Assembly (NCBI RefSeq): GCF_014191725.1
Contig: NZ_JACHWZ010000008.1
Coordinates: 176,460-240,459, forward strand
Direction of reading: 5' to 3'
DNA from: Microbulbifer rhizosphaerae
GTDB taxonomy: Bacteria; Pseudomonadota; Gammaproteobacteria; Pseudomonadales; Cellvibrionaceae
Length of the DNA: 64,000 nucleotides
The translations under genes and the position numbers were made by a program. Of the stretch, positions 49,971-59,710 are shown in pieces. The notes under the pieces are model-generated. The model searched no databases. It saw only the letters and a list, made by a program, of their open reading frames with translations, and was not told where the DNA came from. The first letter of the stretch is position 1. Each line of letters starts with the position of its first letter.

Positions 49971-52157
49971 TTAGAACTGATACCCCAGGCGTATACCGTA
50001 CTCGCGAGGTGCGCCGTAAAATTCATTAATATCGAATTGCCCCGCGACATACTCTTCGTCTGTCAGGTTCGTACCGTAAAGCTCAGCTTTCCAGGCCTCG
50101 TTTGTCAGGGTCAACGAGGCCGACAGCAAGCCGTAGCTCTCAATCAGGTCGGATACCGGTGAATACGAAAAATACGTGTACTGGTCGTCTATGTATGCGT
50201 AGTTGACCCGGGGCGTCACCCTCAGTTCATCAAGAGTAATATCATACTGTACGCCGAGACTGTAGGTCAGCTCCGGAGCGAACAGCGCGTCGCCACCTCC
50301 GTTCGTTTCGACAAAAGGCGTGTAATCAAAACAGGCAGGGGGAGACGATGGCATTCCGCCCGGACATTGTGGCCCCAGTGTACCCAGCGGCAACCGGCGA
50401 GTGTTGACAAACGTTAATGCCCCGAGCTTGGAATCGGAATAGCCGATATTGGCGTCGAACGACAGGCCGCCGAATACAGCCTGAACCTGGGCCTCGAGAC
50501 CTTTGATTGTCATATCGTCAAGGTTCTCGACACCGACGAACCCCGTGCTGGTTTCGAGGATGTTGAACTGGAAGTCTTTGTAGTCGTTGTAATAAGCAGT
50601 GACCTGGGTCCTTATGCGGCCCTTGTAGAAGCTCGCTTTCCAGCCCGCTTCATAGCTGAGGACTTCCTCAGGGTCGAACTCGGACGTCGTGGAATTGAAC
50701 CCGCCGGGCTTATAGCCACGCGAGGCCAGGCCATAGATCATATGGTCTTCTGAAATCGTCCAGTTCAGAGCCGCCTTGCCCGTGTTTCGATGATCGACGT
50801 GATCGCCGGATAGGTCAGCCACCTGAAGCCCACCCGGAGGGAATATCGGGATGCCTCGACCGATAAAGACACCGCCTGTGCCCTCCGTATCATATCCGGA
50901 ATGCCGGCCTCCCAACTGAAACTCCAGGGCGGGTGTCAGATCATAATTGACCTGGGCGAAATACCCTGTGGTAATCCGCTCGTTCCTGGGCAGGATATCA
51001 GTCGGAAAACCGCCCTGGCTTTCCTGGATTTCCACCTCGATATCGTTCTTCTGGTAGTACACGCCCACAACCCAATCGAGCGCGCCGTCGGTTGGGGAAA
51101 TAATATTGATTTCCTGGCTGAGTTGCTTCTCTCCCGCAAAATAGTCCTGGCTGATATCACCGCCGACAGATAGCGGCGCCGGCGATGCGTCGACGTCGTA
51201 GAGGTTGTTCAGGCGCTTGTGCTGGTAGCCGGTGAGCGAGCGCAGCACAACACCGTTATCCAGCTCGTAGCGCATCTCCAGGCTGGTTATTTCAGCCCGG
51301 TCACGGTTGGCTGTGGGTTCATCGTAATGAACGTTACGAAATCCCTCGGGCTGGAAAGTTGCGAACTGTGTGTCCGGCACCGGATGATACGGATAGCCAC
51401 CTGTCTTGCGGTCGTTAAACTGGGATTTCAACAGCAGTTCGAAATTGCCGGGATTCCACAACACGCCCACACGGGCCCCGTACTCGTCAAGCTTGCCGGC
51501 GTCGTTGTCCAAAGGGCCGAGATCGTCGTAGTAGGTGTCCCTGCCCCGGGTGAAACCAGCAAGACGAATAGCCAGGTTTTCGGCTACGGGAATATTCAGG
51601 GCGCCCTCGGCTTCACGGTGTCCATAGTCGCCGGCGCCGATTTGGCCGTAGCCACCAAAGGTTCCGAGCTCCGGGTCGCGGGTGTTGAGAAAGATCGCGC
51701 CGCCGGTGGAATTACTCCCCACAAAGGTTCCCTGGGGTCCCCGGAAAACCTCAATGCTTTCCAGATCGTAGAAACTGTTTGCCTGCACAATCGGCGGCTG
51801 GAACAACCCATCGACATAGGTTGCCACGCCGGCGGTAACATTTGGTGAATTACTCGCGATACCTATGCCACGTATATTCACGTTCAACGTAATGCCGGCA
51901 TCGGTGATGGATAGAGACGGTGCCACGTTCTGGAGATCGCTCACCCGCGCAATCGCCTTGGCCTTTAAAGCATCGGCATTAAACGCCGAGGCCGCCACCG
52001 ATATGTCCTGGAGATTTTCGGTACGACGCTGCGCCGTGACTGCCACCTCTTCCAATATTGCAGTCTTGTCAACCCTCAATCCAGCAGGTTGAGCCAGCGC
52101 CGGAACACCGGCAACACCGGCGATACATACACAAAGCAATTTTCTCTGAAATATCAT
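49971..52157 (-). CDS. TonB-dependent outer-membrane receptor 3
   Basis: A 728-residue outer-membrane receptor of the smaller 'iron-complex' type. Signal peptide 1-22 (ends ALA). TonB-box-like EEVAVTAQRR (about 36-45) is followed by the plug domain (about 50-165; VNIRGIGIASNSPNV, IEVFRGPQGTFVGSNSTGGAIF) and a beta-barrel ending GIRLGYQF with the usual C-terminal aromatic residue. It is unrelated in detail to the two RG-I receptors. The ligand is unknown; the neighbouring serine hydrolase and LuxR-type regulator on the same strand suggest uptake of a compound that the hydrolase processes (inference). Confidence 0.87.
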   Translation of the reverse strand: MIFQRKLLCVCIAGVAGVPALAQPAGLRVDKTAILEEVAVTAQRRTENLQDISVAASAFNADALKAKAIARVSDLQNVAPSLSITDAGITLNVNIRGIGIASNSPNVTAGVATYVDGLFQPPIVQANSFYDLESIEVFRGPQGTFVGSNSTGGAIFLNTRDPELGTFGGYGQIGAGDYGHREAEGALNIPVAENLAIRLAGFTRGRDTYYDDLGPLDNDAGKLDEYGARVGVLWNPGNFELLLKSQFNDRKTGGYPYHPVPDTQFATFQPEGFRNVHYDEPTANRDRAEITSLEMRYELDNGVVLRSLTGYQHKRLNNLYDVDASPAPLSVGGDISQDYFAGEKQLSQEINIISPTDGALDWVVGVYYQKNDIEVEIQESQGGFPTDILPRNERITTGYFAQVNYDLTPALEFQLGGRHSGYDTEGTGGVFIGRGIPIFPPGGLQVADLSGDHVDHRNTGKAALNWTISEDHMIYGLASRGYKPGGFNSTTSEFDPEEVLSYEAGWKASFYKGRIRTQVTAYYNDYKDFQFNILETSTGFVGVENLDDMTIKGLEAQVQAVFGGLSFDANIGYSDSKLGALTFVNTRRLPLGTLGPQCPGGMPSSPPACFDYTPFVETNGGGDALFAPELTYSLGVQYDITLDELRVTPRVNYAYIDDQYTYFSYSPVSDLIESYGLLSASLTLTNEAWKAELYGTNLTDEEYVAGQFDINEFYGAPREYGIRLGYQF

Positions 52158-52211
52158 GCTAGCGTCTCCTCTTTACCCATTATTATTTTTTTGGAATTTT
52201 CCGTCCCCTTT

Positions 52212-53465
52212 TTACTGCGGACGCCAGGTCGACACTGCATCGAAGAACGCGAAGGCTTCCTCTAACAGATGCCGGTCATCGCCGGGCGGATAGTAACTGA
52301 GCTTTACAATCACGGTTTCCGTAGCCGGATGAACGTAAATATATTGACCCTGCAGACCGATCGCCGAATACGCCTCGCTGTCGGCGACTGTCCACCACTG
52401 GTATCCGTAACCGCCGGGACCAAAAGCCTCGTCTTCCGGGCCCACGGAAGTCGTCGATAGCTCCACCCATTCCGGTGACACGATCCGGTCGCCATTGATC
52501 CGCCCCTTGTTGAGCATCATGGTCCCGATTCGGGCGAAATCCCTCAAGGTGGCGTTAAAGCCCGCACCGCTGAATTCGCGACCGGCTCCCGGCTGCCCGT
52601 CCATGATGTAGAAACCATCGACCTCCGCTCCCAGCGGCTCCCAGAGGCGCGAGGTCGTGTAGGAGGCGACTGTACCGCCGTCGCTGATCCGCTCTATCAA
52701 AAGGCCCAACACGGCGGTATCGATGGTCTTGTAGGCAAAGACTTCCCCCGGCTCGTGGGCGCGCTTGATGTCCCTGGCCACATCGGCAAACCGCGCCACG
52801 TTCTTGACGAGCGCCAGGATATGATTGCGTGCTGCGATGCCGGGATTGTCAAAATCGTATCGCTCCTGGTAATCCACACCCGAACGCATGGCGAGAATCT
52901 GCCGGATGGTCACTCCCTTATAGGCACCCGCCTTCAGCTCCGGAAGATAGTCGGTGATATCATCATCCAGGGAGCGGATGCGTCCCTCATCCAACGCACG
53001 TCCGATCAGGATAGAAGTAATGGACTTGGTCATCGACCAACCGGTAAATCGGGTTCGAGCATCGGTATTGTTTCGATAGTTTTCGTAGACGATGCGCCCG
53101 TTTTTCATGATCAAAAGGGCGTTGGTGAAATTTCTATCCAGAAACGCTTCAGGCGTGTAGGTCTTGCCCCGAAAGTTGTAGGTGAAATCGAGAGCGGTAT
53201 CGTCCGCCGGCAACGGCGAAACCTGGCCGGAGCGGGGGACCGTGCGAGTAGTGAAGAGAGTATCCATGCTGCGGAATGTCAGGGTGTTGAGGTCGGGTTG
53301 CAGCATTGCCCAGCGCGCGTTCTGGATAGCAACCGGAACCTCGGATTCGGGTCCCACCGCTGCCACGTACTCATTAAGTGTTTGCGACGCGACAGGACTG
53401 GCCCAAAGTGCGACGGTCAATATGCCAAGACTTATCCCCCACGAGGACTTGCGGTTATAAATCAT
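52212..53465 (-). CDS. Exported serine hydrolase, class C beta-lactamase/esterase-like
   Basis: A 417-residue protein with a signal peptide (about 1-28). The catalytic SxxK motif is SMTK in RFTGWSMTKSITS (about residue 145), followed by the RQILAMRSGVDY segment and FAYKTIDTAVLG, which supplies the YxN-equivalent Tyr. This pattern is closer to the 6-aminohexanoate-dimer hydrolase/esterase branch than to true beta-lactamases. It lies 54 bp upstream of TonB receptor 3 on the same strand, so the two are probably co-transcribed. Substrate unknown: amide, ester and peptide hydrolysis all occur in the family. Confidence 0.8.
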   Translation of the reverse strand: MIYNRKSSWGISLGILTVALWASPVASQTLNEYVAAVGPESEVPVAIQNARWAMLQPDLNTLTFRSMDTLFTTRTVPRSGQVSPLPADDTALDFTYNFRGKTYTPEAFLDRNFTNALLIMKNGRIVYENYRNNTDARTRFTGWSMTKSITSILIGRALDEGRIRSLDDDITDYLPELKAGAYKGVTIRQILAMRSGVDYQERYDFDNPGIAARNHILALVKNVARFADVARDIKRAHEPGEVFAYKTIDTAVLGLLIERISDGGTVASYTTSRLWEPLGAEVDGFYIMDGQPGAGREFSGAGFNATLRDFARIGTMMLNKGRINGDRIVSPEWVELSTTSVGPEDEAFGPGGYGYQWWTVADSEAYSAIGLQGQYIYVHPATETVIVKLSYYPPGDDRHLLEEAFAFFDAVSTWRPQ

Positions 53466-53662
53466 ATAAATTCAACCTGTTGTTATCGTCCAAAGTTGGC
53501 AAAGGCCAGTTTTCCCACCTGCGGTAAGGCCTATGAGCGGCTACGCACGTTTTCGCATGGCGGAAACTGGGAATAACGCTCCTTCTGGAGAGTAACCAGG
53601 GAGAAACCTCCGCTCAATATCCCATTTGGGATATAAAACGGCGCGAAAACAGAAAGTCGGAA

Positions 53663-54811
53663 TTATAGAAGGGAAGCTTTCGCCGAAACGGACATACACA
53701 ATAGTTTAATGAGGTCCGATTGGCGGGAGGTTTTGGTCTTGGAAAAAACGCTTTTAAGCTGGATACGTGTGGTACCGACCGAGATACCCTGCTGGTTGGC
53801 ATAGTCGGCCAGCGAAGCGCCCTCTGTCAAAGCGGTTGCCAATCGCGCTTCGGCGGGCGTCAGACCGAACAATGTCGCGACATCCGCCGGTGACAACCCT
53901 AGCACATCATTTCGCTCTGAAAGATAGACCGGCACGATGACGCCCTTCTCCATTGACACCTCATCGGACAAGGACGGCGTGTAGGCCGGAGCGACCAGCA
54001 ATTGCAACGGCCGGGAAGCCCCGTTGCCGATGGTCATGATACCGCGCCGGCCGTTCGGTTCACCCCGGACAGCGCATTCCAGCAAGCGGCAGAACTCTGC
54101 GTGAGTTTCCCCCGAGACACATTGAACCCGCTCCCGGCTCAATGTCAGGTGCGACGACCTGAGCAGAATCCTGCGCGCGTAATGATTGCTCCAACGTATT
54201 TTGCCGACGCTGTCCAGCAACAACAGGCCTGTGCTGAGATTGCCGACAGTGTGCGAGAGCATTTCCACCTGCTGGCGCAGCCGGAGGGTGTTCTCGAAGC
54301 TTTCCACCGCCTGTTGCAAGTGAGGTGCCAAATCGTACAGGAACCGTTCCTGCGCGCGGGTGAAGTCAACGCGCTCTGCCGCCGGCTTGTGCATGATAAG
54401 GGAGAGTAAGCGGCCGGGGTCGTATTCCAACGACAACAACAACTCCTGTCCCAACCCCAAGGCGTGCAAGCGCCGATGCAGCGCAATATATTCCGGGCAA
54501 TCGGGGCTGAAGATATCCCGGTCCCTGAGTACGCAAACACCGGCCTGGGGCCTCGCGGTCAAATTCAGGTCCAGACGCGGATTTCGATCATTATTAACAA
54601 CCCAATCATGCAATGCCCTGTGGGAGAAAGACCAGGAGTCGCGCACTGACCACTGTTGCCTCAGGTGGTCATCCCGGACCTGATACATTTGCAGGGAAAC
54701 ATTCTGTACGCCGAAGTGGGCACGAATTTTGTCCAGCAGATTGCGCCATTGGCCAGGCTGCATGGCGCATTGGTACAGATCCGGCAAGATACGGTTGAAA
54801 AAGTGATCCAT
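53663..54811 (-). CDS. LuxR-family helix-turn-helix regulator
   Basis: A 382-residue regulator. Residues about 1-180 resemble a GAF-like sensor region, residues about 185-300 look PAS-like (LSTGLLLLDSVGKIRWSNHYA), and the C-terminal 60 residues are a LuxR-type helix-turn-helix (GLTPAEARLATALTEGASLADYANQQGISVGT, with the usual E-A core). No receiver domain or AHL-binding motif is visible. The gene lies 197 bp upstream of the serine hydrolase on the same strand and may control the hydrolase and receptor genes. Confidence 0.8.
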   Translation of the reverse strand: MDHFFNRILPDLYQCAMQPGQWRNLLDKIRAHFGVQNVSLQMYQVRDDHLRQQWSVRDSWSFSHRALHDWVVNNDRNPRLDLNLTARPQAGVCVLRDRDIFSPDCPEYIALHRRLHALGLGQELLLSLEYDPGRLLSLIMHKPAAERVDFTRAQERFLYDLAPHLQQAVESFENTLRLRQQVEMLSHTVGNLSTGLLLLDSVGKIRWSNHYARRILLRSSHLTLSRERVQCVSGETHAEFCRLLECAVRGEPNGRRGIMTIGNGASRPLQLLVAPAYTPSLSDEVSMEKGVIVPVYLSERNDVLGLSPADVATLFGLTPAEARLATALTEGASLADYANQQGISVGTTRIQLKSVFSKTKTSRQSDLIKLLCMSVSAKASLL

Positions 54812-55160
54812 GCCCTCTCCCCCGGCCCTTCATATCTCAGTAGGCGCCTTTGCTGTCCGTCTTTATTGTTGTGTCGCGCCCCATTGGTAACGTTACGGGA
54901 TGCGAACTGGGCCCCAACCCGCCATCCTGGCGATGCAAGCTATATTGGGTCATAGAAATAATACCCCCTTCCCGGCGCTCCTGCACCAACCTGCGGCGGT
55001 ACTTCGTCCGCGGCAGTCGGACCGGGACCGCCAGGGAATGATTGGCGGCGGTTGATTTAGATCAAAAGCCATATACCTCGAACGGAGTAATCTCACGACG
55101 TTGTCATATTAAATTGGCCGTACCGGTCTGTCTGTCATTCCGGTCTTCGAGGACGTGACC
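54812..55160. other. Divergent intergenic region luxR-type gene / cydA
   Basis: A 349-bp gap without a supported gene. The cydA-proximal third holds the FNR/Anr box and the -10 element annotated separately; the rest shows nothing I can name. Confidence 0.5.
55052..55093 (+). promoter_or_regulatory. FNR/Anr-dependent class II promoter of cydABX-DC
   Basis: TTGATTTAGATCAA (55052-55065) is a perfect TTGAT-N4-ATCAA FNR/Anr box. TAATCT at 55088-55093 is a plausible -10. A start about 7 bp downstream, near 55100, would put the box centre at -41.5, the classic activator position. So the bd oxidase is probably induced when oxygen is low. Confidence 0.82.
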
Positions 55161-56735
55161 ATGAATGAAACCCTGATAGAGCTCTCCCGGCTGCAGTTCG
55201 CGCTGACAGCCATGTACCACTTCATCTTCGTTCCCCTGACCCTCGGTCTCAGTTTTCTGCTGGCGATCATGGAATCTGTGTATGTGATGACGGGCAAGCA
55301 GATCTACCGTGACATGACGAAGTTCTGGGGCAAGTTGTTCGGTATCAACTTCGCCCTCGGCGTGGCGACGGGCATTACCATGGAGTTCCAGTTCGGCATG
55401 AACTGGTCCTATTACTCGCATTATGTGGGGGATATTTTCGGGGCACCGCTGGCGATCGAGGGGTTGATGGCGTTTTTCCTGGAATCAACTTTCATCGGCC
55501 TGTTCTTTTTCGGCTGGGAGCGTCTGAGCAAGGTGCAGCACTTGACGGTGACCTGGCTGGTGGCCCTGGGCAGTAACCTGTCGGCGCTGTGGATACTGAT
55601 CGCCAACGGCTGGATGCAGTATCCGGTAGGCAGCGCATTGAACATCGAAACCATGCGGATGGAGATGCAGAGCTTCAGCGAGGTGCTGTTCAACCCGGTT
55701 GCCCAGGTGAAGTTCGTGCATACCGTCTCCGCCGGCTATGTGACTGGTGCAGTCTTTGTTCTGGCGATTTCGTCCTGGTACCTGCTGCACAACCGGAACG
55801 TGGCCTTTGCGCGACGCTCCTTTGCCATTGCCGCCAGCTTTGGCCTGGCCGCGGCGCTGTCCGTCATCATCCTTGGAGACGAGAGTGGTTATGAGCTGGG
55901 CGATGTGCAGAAAGTAAAACTGGCCGCGATCGAGGCCGAGTGGGAAACCCATGAACCGCCGGCGGCCTTTACGCTGTTCGGGGTGCCCAACGAGGCCACG
56001 GAGAATACCGACTACGCCGTCCGCATTCCTTGGGTCATGGGGCTTATCGCGACCCGGTCGTTCGATGAGGAAGTCACCGGCCTGAAGGAACTCAAGGTGC
56101 TTCACCGCGAACGCATCCTCAGTGGCATCAAAGCCTATGACCTGCTGGATGAGATGCGCGCGGGCACCGCAACGGAGGAGGAACAGGCGGTGTTCGAGGC
56201 CAACCAGGCCGACCTGGGTTATGCCATGTTGCTGCAGCCGTTTACCGAAGAAATCACCCAACCCTCCGAGGTCGCGCTGGACAACGCCGTGGAGTACAGC
56301 ATTCCCAAGGTGACGCCGCTGTTCTGGAGCTTCCGGCTGATGGTGGCCTGCGGATTCATCATGCTGGCGATCTTCCTTTATGCCTTCTGGTCCAGCACCC
56401 GGCACCACATCTCCAAGCCGCGCTGGTTCCTGAAAGTGGCCCTGTTCAGTCTGCCGTTACCGTGGATCGCGTCCGAAGCCGGTTGGTTCGTGGCTGAATA
56501 CGGTCGCCAACCCTGGGCCATCGCCGAGGTCCTGCCGATCCACACCGCGGTCTCCAACCTGGCCGTGAGCGATGTGGTGCTGACCCTGGTGGGCATCACC
56601 CTGTTCTACACGGTGATGTTCGTCCTCGGTTTTTATCTGATGCTCAAATTCGCCCGCAAAGGCCCCTATGGTGATGAATCGGGCGATGAGCATGAAGGCG
56701 ACGTGGATTACGGTTTGCAAGGAGTACAGTCATGA
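55161..56735 (+). CDS. cydA: Cytochrome bd ubiquinol oxidase subunit I
   Basis: A 524-residue inner-membrane haem protein that oxidises quinol and reduces oxygen to water. The N-terminus MNETLIELSRLQFALTAMYHFIFVPLTLG carries the conserved helix-1 His. GMNWSYYSHYVGDIFGAPLAIEG, KFVHTVSAGYVTGA (haem b595/b558 region) and AEYGRQPWAIAEVLPIHTAVS are diagnostic. A Q-loop of E. coli-like length lies about 255-375. The ATG at 55161 is 8 bp after GAGGA; a GTG two codons upstream is less likely. It overlaps cydB by 4 bp. Confidence 0.96.
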   Translation: MNETLIELSRLQFALTAMYHFIFVPLTLGLSFLLAIMESVYVMTGKQIYRDMTKFWGKLFGINFALGVATGITMEFQFGMNWSYYSHYVGDIFGAPLAIEGLMAFFLESTFIGLFFFGWERLSKVQHLTVTWLVALGSNLSALWILIANGWMQYPVGSALNIETMRMEMQSFSEVLFNPVAQVKFVHTVSAGYVTGAVFVLAISSWYLLHNRNVAFARRSFAIAASFGLAAALSVIILGDESGYELGDVQKVKLAAIEAEWETHEPPAAFTLFGVPNEATENTDYAVRIPWVMGLIATRSFDEEVTGLKELKVLHRERILSGIKAYDLLDEMRAGTATEEEQAVFEANQADLGYAMLLQPFTEEITQPSEVALDNAVEYSIPKVTPLFWSFRLMVACGFIMLAIFLYAFWSSTRHHISKPRWFLKVALFSLPLPWIASEAGWFVAEYGRQPWAIAEVLPIHTAVSNLAVSDVVLTLVGITLFYTVMFVLGFYLMLKFARKGPYGDESGDEHEGDVDYGLQGVQS

Positions 56736-57874
56736 TTGATTACGAAGTCTTGCGCGTTATCTGGTGGCTGCTGGTCGGCGTACTGCTGATCGGATTCGCC
56801 ATCACCGACGGCTTCGACCTGGGCGTCGGTGCCTTGCTGACCCTGGTCGGGCGCACGGACGAAGAACGGCGGGTGATGATCAACACCATCGGCCCGCACT
56901 GGGATGGCAATCAGGTGTGGTTTATCACAGCCGGCGGGGCCATTTTCGCCGCCTTTCCGATGATCTATGCCACGGCCTTTTCGGGATTCTACCTGGCCCT
57001 GTTCCTGACGCTGGCCGCGCTCTGGATGCGGCCCCTCGGATTCGACTACCGCAGTAAATTGACCAATCCGACCTGGCGCAGAGCCTGGGACTGGGCACTC
57101 TTTGCCGGCGGCATCGTTCCGGCGCTGATTTTCGGGGTCGCCCTGGGCAACGTGTTGCAGGGCGTGCCGTTCACCTTTGACGAGATCCTGAAAGTGACCT
57201 ATCACGGTTCTTTCTGGGCCCTGTTGAATCCGTTCGCGTTGCTGGCGGGACTGGTCAGTGTCGCCATGCTGTTGATGCACGGTTCGGTCTGGCTGCAGTT
57301 GAAAACGGCCGATCGGTTGTTCGAGCGGGCACGGGGATTGAGTGTTTTGCTGGGGCTGGCCACGGCGGCACTGTTCGTATTGGCCGGAATCTGGGTCTCT
57401 GTGGGCATCGACGGCTATGTTCTGGTTGGCGCTGTGGATGGACTGGCCGCTTCCAATCCGATGAACAAGGCCGCCGTGCTGGAAAGCGGAGCCTGGCTGA
57501 ACAATTACGGCCGCTTCCCCTTGCTGATAGTGGCCCCGTTGTTGGGTATCGGCGGGGCATTGGCGGTGGCCTGGCTGAGCCTCGGGTGTCGCAGCGGCTG
57601 GGCTTTCGTAGCCAGCAGCCTGAGCCTGGCCGGCATCATCTTTACCGCCGGCGGGTCGATGTTTCCCTTCATGTTGCCAAGCTCTGCGAACCCATCCATG
57701 TCACTGACGGTTTGGGATGCCTCGTCCAGTGAGACGACCCTGATGATCATGCTGGTGGTGGCCCTGATATTCGTGCCGCTGGTATTGGCCTACACCGCCT
57801 GGAGTTTTTGGGCGATGCGCGGTCGCATTCTCGAACAGGATGTAACCGATGCGAAAGCCCATACCCCTTACTGA
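56732..57874 (+). CDS. cydB: Cytochrome bd ubiquinol oxidase subunit II
   Basis: A 380-residue integral membrane subunit with about nine helices. MIDYEVLRVIWWLLVGVLL, FAITDGFDLGVG, INTIGPHWDGNQVW and the C-terminal SLTVWDASSSETTL are conserved CydB features. ATGA overlap with cydA shows coupling. It forms the pseudosymmetric heterodimer with CydA. Confidence 0.96.
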   Translation: MIDYEVLRVIWWLLVGVLLIGFAITDGFDLGVGALLTLVGRTDEERRVMINTIGPHWDGNQVWFITAGGAIFAAFPMIYATAFSGFYLALFLTLAALWMRPLGFDYRSKLTNPTWRRAWDWALFAGGIVPALIFGVALGNVLQGVPFTFDEILKVTYHGSFWALLNPFALLAGLVSVAMLLMHGSVWLQLKTADRLFERARGLSVLLGLATAALFVLAGIWVSVGIDGYVLVGAVDGLAASNPMNKAAVLESGAWLNNYGRFPLLIVAPLLGIGGALAVAWLSLGCRSGWAFVASSLSLAGIIFTAGGSMFPFMLPSSANPSMSLTVWDASSSETTLMIMLVVALIFVPLVLAYTAWSFWAMRGRILEQDVTDAKAHTPY

Positions 57875-57885
57875 GGAATTCAACG

Positions 57886-58002
57886 ATGTGGTATTTCACC
57901 TGGATATTGGGCGTCTTGCTGGCCTGCAGCTTTGGCATCATCAACGCCATGTGGCTGGAAGCGACGGAAAACCTGGACCGTCCGATCGAGCAAGACGATT
58001 GA
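57886..58002 (+). CDS. cydX: Small cytochrome bd subunit CydX
   Basis: A 38-residue single-helix protein, too short for most gene finders. MWYFTWILGVLLACSFGIIN is the classic CydX helix (conserved W, Y and F at the start; G and N in the helix), followed by AMWLEATENL, the conserved polar tail. It stabilises the haem sites of CydAB. It is placed 11 bp after cydB with GAGGA upstream, and 31 bp before cydD. Confidence 0.92.
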   Translation: MWYFTWILGVLLACSFGIINAMWLEATENLDRPIEQDD

Positions 58003-58033
58003 TGAAGCCCCTGGTCGTATTCCGGGGAGCTGA

Positions 58034-59710
58034 ATGATGGGCCCCAAGACAGAGGGCGCGGCGGAACTGGCCTGGCTGGATGCGCAAATCCAGCCATTCC
58101 AAACCTGCTGGCGATGGCTGATGGTTATCGCCCTGTCCGGTTTGGGAGTGACCCTCGCCCTCTATGCGGTGTTGGCCTGGCAGGTCGATGCCCTGCTGGT
58201 ATCGGGGCGGTGGCCGGGCGGGGCGATGGTTGCCACCCTGGCGGGCCTGGTGGTCTTGCAGTGGGCCTTGTCCGAACTGAAGCTGAGAAGGCGCCAGCGC
58301 CTGGCTGCCCGGTTGACCGGAACGCTGGCGACAGCCCTGTTTCGGCAGGGAGCGGACAAGGGCTGGGTCTTGCTCCGGTCCTGTTCGCCCTCCGCCTGGT
58401 ACGACCTGCTCACAAAGCGGCTGATGGCCGTCGAGCATTACCTGATCGACTATCGGTTGCAGCGTCGGCTGGCCACCCTGTTGCCGATATTCATTCTGGC
58501 GATTGTGCTGCCGATCAGTTGGCTGGTCGCCCTGATTCTGTTCATCACACTGCCGCTGATGCCGCTGTTCATGTGGATCGTGGGAGTGGGGGCAGCCGAG
58601 GCGCAGCGCCGTCATTTCACAGCGCTCGATCGGCTCGGCGCCTTCTTTATCGATCGGCTGCGCGGTGCCGGATCGCTCTGGGTGCTGAATCGCTCCGAAT
58701 CGCAGTACCAGCGTTTTCGCCTGGCGCATGGAGAGCTGGAGCGCCGCACCTCCGACGTGGTGCGGCTGGCGTTCCTGTCGGCCTCGGTGCTTGATTTCCT
58801 GGCGACGCTGTCGGTGGCGCTGGTGGCGGTATACATCGGCTTTTCGCTGCTGGGCGAATTGAACTTCGGCCATTGGGATAGGCCGCTCACTTTGGGAACA
58901 GGCTTGTTCCTGCTATTGCTGACACCAGCGTTTTTCGCGGAACTGAAAATCATGGGCCGGCTCTACCACGCACGGGCCGATGCCCTGGCCGCCGCCGAGC
59001 GGTTGCGTCCGATCCTGCAGCGCCCCCTGCTGGGCGACACCGCCTCTCCACAAATCCGGTTTGATCGGCTCGAGACCGGGCATTGGCAGGTAATGGGTTA
59101 TGAGGGAAATGTCCTGATCGAAGGCGATGACCTGCACCTGCATCGAGGGGATCGTGTATGGCTTCAGGGGCCGTCCGGCAGTGGCAAATCCGCCTTGCTG
59201 GACGCCCTGGCCGGGCGGCGGCCGATTGCCGGAGACTGGCATTTAAATGGTCGACCGGTGACGCATTTGAAAGCGCTGACAGACTCGGTCGCCATGCTGG
59301 CCCAGCGTCCCGTCATCCTGCCCGGTACCATCGCCGAGAACGTCACCCTGGGACGGGCGGATGCCTCGGCGGCGCGGCAGGCCTTGAGTCTGGTCGGACT
59401 CGATGACTGGCTGCGACAGCAGCCCGACGGACTCGGTACCCTTCTGGGAGAATACCCGCCGTTGTCCGGCGGCCAGGCCCAGCGGCTGGCCCTGGCCCGA
59501 ATCCTCGTGTTCATGCCCGACATCGTGCTGCTGGACGAACCGACGGCGCACCTGTCGGATGAGGAGCACCAGGCCCTGGTTACCTTGTTGCAAAATCGAC
59601 TCAGGCACTCGACGCTGGTCTGGGTATCGCACCGCCCCCTGAACGCGGCTTTCTTCAATCGCACCTGGCACGCCGATGGGGCGGGGAGGATGACCCGTGT
59701 CGCGGCCTGA
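58034..59710 (+). CDS. cydD: Thiol reductant ABC exporter subunit CydD
   Basis: A 558-residue half-transporter: six-helix membrane domain (about 20-320) and an ATPase domain (about 340-555) with Walker A GPSGSGKSA, signature LSGGQAQRLALARI and Walker B DIVLLDEPTAH. With CydC it exports cysteine/glutathione to the periplasm, needed to assemble cytochrome bd. It overlaps cydC by 14 bp. The position after cydX is the usual link between oxidase and its assembly factor. Confidence 0.93.
   Translation: MMGPKTEGAAELAWLDAQIQPFQTCWRWLMVIALSGLGVTLALYAVLAWQVDALLVSGRWPGGAMVATLAGLVVLQWALSELKLRRRQRLAARLTGTLATALFRQGADKGWVLLRSCSPSAWYDLLTKRLMAVEHYLIDYRLQRRLATLLPIFILAIVLPISWLVALILFITLPLMPLFMWIVGVGAAEAQRRHFTALDRLGAFFIDRLRGAGSLWVLNRSESQYQRFRLAHGELERRTSDVVRLAFLSASVLDFLATLSVALVAVYIGFSLLGELNFGHWDRPLTLGTGLFLLLLTPAFFAELKIMGRLYHARADALAAAERLRPILQRPLLGDTASPQIRFDRLETGHWQVMGYEGNVLIEGDDLHLHRGDRVWLQGPSGSGKSALLDALAGRRPIAGDWHLNGRPVTHLKALTDSVAMLAQRPVILPGTIAENVTLGRADASAARQALSLVGLDDWLRQQPDGLGTLLGEYPPLSGGQAQRLALARILVFMPDIVLLDEPTAHLSDEEHQALVTLLQNRLRHSTLVWVSHRPLNAAFFNRTWHADGAGRMTRVAA

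Noticed and set aside
52212..53465. Antibiotic-resistance beta-lactamase
   Set aside because: The SxxK serine-hydrolase fold is shared, but the surrounding motifs point to the esterase/amide-hydrolase branch, and no KTG-type resistance signature could be assigned.
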